Source: an uncultured Lachnospiraceae bacterium (GTDB lineage: Bacteria > Bacillota > Clostridia > Lachnospirales > Lachnospiraceae). Taken from it: 46,254 nt of DNA. Under the pieces are notes generated by a model. The model did no database searches. It saw nothing but the letters and a program-made list of their open reading frames with translations, and was not told where the DNA came from. Both the position numbers and the translations under genes were made by a program. The DNA lies in contig CAJTRK010000027.1 in the NCBI GenBank assembly GCA_910578475.1, positions 1-46,254 of the forward strand, written 5' to 3'. Below, piece by piece: positions 42,072 to 46,254 of the stretch. Within the stretch, counting starts at the first letter, position 1. Every line of letters begins with the position of its first letter.

Positions 42072-42749
42072 TTAATTGTCTTCCCATTTATATCCGATGC
42101 CGAATACCGTCCTGATATGCCGGGGTTCCTCCGGATTGTCTTCTATTTTCTTCCGCAGTCTGCGGATATTGACATTTAACGTCTTTTCCTCCACATACCG
42201 CTCCTGTGCATCCCATATTTTATCCAACAGATTCTCCCTCGTCAGCACAATCCCTCTGTTGCGGATAAAATACTCCAGCAGCCGTACTTCCAGCGCGGTA
42301 AGCTCTACCGCGCTGTCATGCCTTTTCAGTGTCTTGTCATCAAAATCATAAACCAGTTCGCCGGAACAGTAAATCTGCCTCGACGTTCCCTCGCTTCTTT
42401 TTAATAATGCTTTAATCTTCATTACAAGAACCGGCATGGAAAAAGGCTTCGTCACATAATCATCACAGCCCGCACGAAATCCCTGCAGCATATCCTCTTC
42501 CGTATCGAGCGCAGTCAGGCAGATGACGGGAACCGGCTGTCCTGCAAGCATATTTTGCAGGAAATCCCGTCCGTCTCCATCCGGCAGATTCACATCGAGA
42601 AGAATCAGATTCATTTTCCGGTCAAGACGCTTTTCCGCTTCCAGCAGACTGAGCGCGCTGTGAACGGCATAACCTTCTTTTTCCAGTGCAAATGCAATTC
42701 CGGCATTTAATGTCCGGTCGTCTTCGATAATCAGAATGTGTTGTTCCAT
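42072..42749 (-). CDS. OmpR-family response regulator
   Basis: 226 residues from ATG 42749 (GGAGG six bases upstream). Receiver: DD near residue 9-10, acceptor Asp in LILLDVNLPDGDG (about 51), Lys in YVTKPFS (about 100). The winged-helix output domain has ELTALEVRLLEYFIRN and LNVNIRRLRKKIE. It lies 54 bases after the FtsX permease gene and precedes the kinase. Candidate targets are the ABC genes and the RND-GLUG operon. Confidence 0.94.
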   Translation of the reverse strand: MEQHILIIEDDRTLNAGIAFALEKEGYAVHSALSLLEAEKRLDRKMNLILLDVNLPDGDGRDFLQNMLAGQPVPVICLTALDTEEDMLQGFRAGCDDYVTKPFSMPVLVMKIKALLKRSEGTSRQIYCSGELVYDFDDKTLKRHDSAVELTALEVRLLEYFIRNRGIVLTRENLLDKIWDAQERYVEEKTLNVNIRRLRKKIEDNPEEPRHIRTVFGIGYKWEDN

Positions 42750-42803
42750 GTCCTTCCTCCAAAATGCCGTCTTGCGGCCTCTCAAACCGATATAAAGTCA
42801 CTG

Positions 42804-45368
42804 TCATACTGCCTCTCTTAATCGCTCCACCACCGATTTCCCATTCATGACCCGTGTCAGAATCGCAGCCATCACCGCACAGAGTATTACGGAAAAGACA
42901 GCAAAAAGCACAAACGCCTGCATAAAAGCCGAAAGAGAAAATCCTGTAAAACTCGGATATCCGGCAGCCTGATAAGTAATAAGCGAACCAAAGACTGCCG
43001 CAAATCCTACCGCTGTCAGAATATAACGGGCATACTTGGCAAAAATGTCCCGCTCCATCTGTTTTCCGGTCATGCCGATGGACTGCATCGCGGCATATTC
43101 CAGTTTCCTTGCCATCACATCCGTGGTCACCGTATTCACCAGATTGGCAATCCCAATAAGACCTACAATTGCCGCGAGAAACATGCCGAAAACGATAATG
43201 GTTTTCTTATTTTCAACAAACTCCAGGCCGCTCTGATATTTTGCCTCAAACATCAGCTGCAGATTGCCCTCTTCCTCCAGAATCTCCGACACCGTTTCAT
43301 ACTGCGCTTTTCCCGCTTCCAGATTCTTACTTTCGAGTTCCTGCGAAGAATCAAAACAAATATGGCTTATGAGATTTTCATGGTCTGAATAAATGCTTCG
43401 AAATTCTTCATCGTTGATGATGATATTTCCCTCTTTGGTGTTCGGCGTGCCAAACATACTGTTATTTGCGACAATCGCCATGACCGTATAGGTTTTTTCC
43501 ACATAACGCTGTGCCGCATCGTCATAAAAGTTCACCGTAACCCGGTCACCGGCATGCACCTGATATTCCATGCCTTCCGTCATCATAAGCGTCAGTTCTT
43601 TCCCGGACTGGGCAAGACGTCTGTATATCATATAATCTCCTCCGGCAAATTTCTCCGCATCCAGAGTGCCTTCCAGCACTTCCATATATTTTTCATCCCG
43701 GGCCAGATATTCCGGCGGCACGCCGAGCACTCTGACCTTATAATTTCCCCTTTCGTTTTCCGGAAATTCATCCATATCACCGCCCATTGCCCGAAAGCTG
43801 GCATTTAGAGCCCGCATGTCTTCCGCCAGTTCTCCTTCCTTTCCGATTTCTCCGCTGGAAGTGTTGTACCGGTAGGCGCCGTTCCACAGATAACTGTCCG
43901 GCTTCGTCCTTGCCAGATAAATCACTCCAAAATTCTCCGCAAAGGGGAGCTCTTTCAGGGCCTCAACCAGATTCCGGCTGATTGGCCGGTAAGCTTCTTC
44001 CTGTTCCCAGATACAGCCTTTATGCCTGATACGGAAATCCGTTTCATGATACCGCTCCATCATCACATCCACCTGATAACCCGCCGACAGGGTATAGACC
44101 ATCAGAAACAAAATTCCGCTGATGCCAAAAGAGAGGATGGAAAAAAATCCTTTTTTCTGCTTCCCCCGGTATCTGGCAGCCTCCACAGGCGAGATAACGC
44201 AAGCCTTCCGAAAGGGTCTTTTTGTGCTGATATAAACGGTACTCCATGCGAACAGGGCGCTCAGCGCGAACGCTTCCAGCGGCCCGGCAGGTTGATAATA
44301 CATCGCGATTCCTTCGGCGAATCCCGCAACAATTTTTCGGGAAGCAAACTGACCGATGCCATATCCTGCCAGGCTTCCGATAACAATCCCCCACAGGGAA
44401 ATCCGGTTCATCTGATAAAACAGCATCCGGCGCAGCTGTCCCGCAGTCATGCCGATTGTTTTCAGTTCTCCATAGAATCGGATATCATTGACGATGGAAA
44501 TATCAAATACGTTATATATAAAAATATATCCGCAGAACATAATCAGGAAAACTATCAGGAAAATCAACGCTATCACGCCGCCGCTCATATTGCTCATTTT
44601 GAACGCGTTGCCGTTTCCGCCGGCAAGTGCATTCACTTCCTCCAGCTTTTCTTCCCTGTCATGCCCAAGCTTCCAGAAATCCAGATTGTTCAGTTTGACG
44701 TAAATCGTGTCGTATCCTTTTAACAGCAGCGGATTATAAGTCGAAAGAAAGTCTTCTCCCGTATAAATTTCTTCATAAATACTGCTGACATTAGCGATTG
44801 GGTTTCGATAATAACCGCAGACTGTCATCGGGATTGCCTTTTCTACTTCTTCTTCCTCTCCCTGTATGACGACTGTCAGCGTATACGCCGCTCCGATTTC
44901 TTCTTCCAGACCGAGGCGGCGGGACATCGTATCCGACAAAAGAATTTCGTCTGCCTTCTGCGGATATTGCCCGGAAATCAGTTCCACCATATTTTTATCA
45001 TAATGCACTTCATCCGCAATCAGCAGACGAACGTCCAGACCGGAAAATTCTTTGTTATGAAGATATGTGGTGCTGCATCTTTTCACATAAGCCGCCCAGT
45101 CCACCTGGGAAAGCGTCCTCGTCCGCTCCAGAACTTCTTCATCTCCGTAGATGCTGCAGCTGTCCGCTCCCGGTCCCGGCGACGCGCCGAAAGACAGACT
45201 CAGCGCCGTAGTAAATCCAAATCCAACGGTAAAAACGACGCAGATTAAAATAGTGGTCAGCGTCACCGCAAGAATGGCCATTCTGTTCCGGACCGGATGG
45301 GCCTTATAATCTTCTACCGCCAGTTCCTTTTCCACATCAGCATTGGAATTTCGAAACATCACGCTCAT
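42804..45368 (-). CDS. FtsX/MacB-type ABC transporter permease, two-repeat
   Basis: 854 residues with eight predicted helices in two repeats: TM1 (about 30-52), large extracytoplasmic domain (55-265), three helices (270-385); then TM5 (about 410-430), a second large domain (435-720), three helices (725-840). Each repeat has the FtsX-type ending, IKTIGMTAGQLRRM-like (ELKTIGMTAGQLRR and AAMQSIGMTGKQMERD). Such proteins export or remove peptides/lipids, or transmit force to the outside. Its ATG overlaps the ATPase stop as ATGA, with GGAGG upstream. Forms a transporter with the preceding ATPase. Confidence 0.93.
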   Translation of the reverse strand: MSVMFRNSNADVEKELAVEDYKAHPVRNRMAILAVTLTTILICVVFTVGFGFTTALSLSFGASPGPGADSCSIYGDEEVLERTRTLSQVDWAAYVKRCSTTYLHNKEFSGLDVRLLIADEVHYDKNMVELISGQYPQKADEILLSDTMSRRLGLEEEIGAAYTLTVVIQGEEEEVEKAIPMTVCGYYRNPIANVSSIYEEIYTGEDFLSTYNPLLLKGYDTIYVKLNNLDFWKLGHDREEKLEEVNALAGGNGNAFKMSNMSGGVIALIFLIVFLIMFCGYIFIYNVFDISIVNDIRFYGELKTIGMTAGQLRRMLFYQMNRISLWGIVIGSLAGYGIGQFASRKIVAGFAEGIAMYYQPAGPLEAFALSALFAWSTVYISTKRPFRKACVISPVEAARYRGKQKKGFFSILSFGISGILFLMVYTLSAGYQVDVMMERYHETDFRIRHKGCIWEQEEAYRPISRNLVEALKELPFAENFGVIYLARTKPDSYLWNGAYRYNTSSGEIGKEGELAEDMRALNASFRAMGGDMDEFPENERGNYKVRVLGVPPEYLARDEKYMEVLEGTLDAEKFAGGDYMIYRRLAQSGKELTLMMTEGMEYQVHAGDRVTVNFYDDAAQRYVEKTYTVMAIVANNSMFGTPNTKEGNIIINDEEFRSIYSDHENLISHICFDSSQELESKNLEAGKAQYETVSEILEEEGNLQLMFEAKYQSGLEFVENKKTIIVFGMFLAAIVGLIGIANLVNTVTTDVMARKLEYAAMQSIGMTGKQMERDIFAKYARYILTAVGFAAVFGSLITYQAAGYPSFTGFSLSAFMQAFVLFAVFSVILCAVMAAILTRVMNGKSVVERLREAV

Positions 45369-46060
45369 CTTTCCCGTCCTCCTTCTCCGTCTTTATCGCC
45401 GATAATTTTACCGTCTTCCAGATGAATCACACGGTCCGCAAGCTGTGCAATCGCTTCGTTATGCGTAATCATAACAATCGTCTGATGAAACTCCTTCCCT
45501 GTCATCTTCAAAAGTCCGATGACTTCCGCGCTCGTGTTGGAATCCAGATTTCCCGTCGGTTCATCCGCAAGCAGAACCGCCGGCTTTGCCGCAAGCGCCC
45601 TTGCGATTGCCACCCGCTGCTGCTGCCCGCCGGAAAGCTGATTCGGATATCGGTCCATCTTCTTATCGATTCCGAGCACGTCACAGATATGTTCGATATA
45701 TTGCTTATCCGGTTTATTTCCGTCCAGCCTGATGGGCAGAACAATGTTCTTATAAACATTCTGCACCGAGACCAGATTATAATTCTGAAAAATAAAGCCG
45801 ATATTTCTCCGGCGGAAGATGGTCAGTTCTTCCTCTTTCATTTTCAATATCGAATGGCCGTCCACGATGACCTCTCCGCTGTCCGCATAGTCCAGACCGC
45901 CAAGCAGATTCAACAGGGTTGTTTTCCCACTCCCCGACGTTCCGACAATTGCCACAAAGCTCCCTTTTTCAACGGAAAAGCTGATACCGTCCACCGCCTT
46001 CACCAGATTTTCTTCGCTTCCGTAATACTTTTTCAGATTGACTGTCTTTAAAATTTCCAT
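45365..46060 (-). CDS. ABC transporter ATP-binding protein, MacB/LolD type
   Basis: 231 residues from ATG 46060 (MEILKTVNLKKYYG). Walker A GTSGSGKTT (about 41-49), Q-loop FQNYNL, signature LSGGQQQRVAIARAL, Walker B VLLADEPTGNLD, switch His in MITHNEAIA. Powers the overlapping FtsX permease. The AAGGGG ribosome binding site is about 13 bases upstream, rather far. It is first in the ABC-regulator-kinase run; no convincing promoter is seen, but the upstream 190 bases are highly structured. Confidence 0.94.
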   Translation of the reverse strand: MEILKTVNLKKYYGSEENLVKAVDGISFSVEKGSFVAIVGTSGSGKTTLLNLLGGLDYADSGEVIVDGHSILKMKEEELTIFRRRNIGFIFQNYNLVSVQNVYKNIVLPIRLDGNKPDKQYIEHICDVLGIDKKMDRYPNQLSGGQQQRVAIARALAAKPAVLLADEPTGNLDSNTSAEVIGLLKMTGKEFHQTIVMITHNEAIAQLADRVIHLEDGKIIGDKDGEGGRER

Positions 46061-46125
46061 AGAACAAGCGATGCCCCTTTCACATATTGTTTTGTTATTA
46101 GGTAATTGCGAAACGCATGATTCCA

Positions 46126-46254
46126 AGATAGTAGTTGTGCGAAACAGACAAATCGCAAGCAGGGTGCTATGTTGCCGCCGGTGTTTGGACGCCGTATTCT
46201 GGCGTCTTATGCACCGTTGCGAGCGACAGTGCAGCGAAAGCGTGCCCTGCGGTG
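46126..46254. other. Structured gene-free end of the window
   Basis: Contains GACGCC/GGCGTC (46188-46206), CGGTGT/GCACCG enclosing it (46179-46216) and an outer GCAGGGTGC (46159-46167) with GTGCCCTGC-side pairs (46242-46250, two G-U on the plus strand). TGCGAAAC occurs twice (near 46108 and 46138). No gene is seen. It is cut by the window edge. Confidence 0.4.

Noticed and set aside
28016..46060. Integrated mobile element or prophage carrying the right-hand modules
   Set aside because: No integrase, transposase, attachment repeats, tRNA gene or phage gene is seen; the Rpn relic alone is not enough.

Overview
The window looks like chromosomal DNA of a Lachnospiraceae-type clostridium (Bacillota). 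The evidence is the gene content and order (greA-lysS, dnaE-pfkA, an SAM-I riboswitch ahead of metK, a BirA with a DNA-binding domain, SleB-like and LysM/G5/M23 wall hydrolases, a small alarmone synthetase), strong AGGAGG-type ribosome binding sites, and moderate GC. No database was searched, so the family-level placement is inference. Nearly all genes lie on the minus strand; the exceptions are dinB, one 88-residue protein, a hemolysin-III-like gene and a decayed Rpn-type gene.

Left part (73-24579, mostly housekeeping, minus strand): greA and lysS with upstream genes dusB, a small DUF6145-like gene, birA and argF; a two-gene NfeD/SPFH membrane operon; a secreted SleB-like hydrolase with its own strong promoter; trmH-like methyltransferase and proC; dnaE followed by pfkA; metK under a complete SAM-I riboswitch; murA; a secreted LysM-G5-M23 endopeptidase whose start region carries a perfect WalR-type direct repeat; dinB on the plus strand; a flavin reductase with a translationally coupled small membrane protein; a membrane-anchored hendecad coiled-coil protein; and a HIT-family hydrolase.

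Middle (24580-28004): a 485-base gene-free stretch rich in RNA-like structure. It includes a possible H-type pseudoknot beside the HIT ribosome binding site and a candidate small RNA whose promoter has three 11-base iterons of the kind bound by OmpR-family regulators. Then come a small alarmone synthetase, a DUF6020-like polytopic protein that may be translated from a leaderless mRNA, and a divergently transcribed small conserved protein.

Right part (28016-46060): two complete two-component/ABC-transporter modules flank a cell-envelope locus. Module 1 is OmpR regulator, single-helix kinase, BcrA-like ATPase and ABC-2 permease. Module 2 is MacB-type ATPase, 854-residue FtsX permease, OmpR regulator and a kinase with an HQxxTP H-box and a degenerate G1 box. 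Downstream of module 2, with its own promoter, an MMPL/RND transporter overlaps a 1514-residue secreted, membrane-anchored protein with a mirror-image layout (GLUG - helical - beta - acidic linker - beta - helical - GLUG). This RND plus GLUG-coil pair, read with the adjacent sensing and ABC genes, is the best candidate in the window for an undescribed envelope export or resistance system. Between the modules lie a hemolysin-III gene with a 23-base operator-like palindrome and an Rpn nuclease relic.

Functional calls rest on motifs read by eye. RNA structures were found by hand base-pairing without energy calculation.
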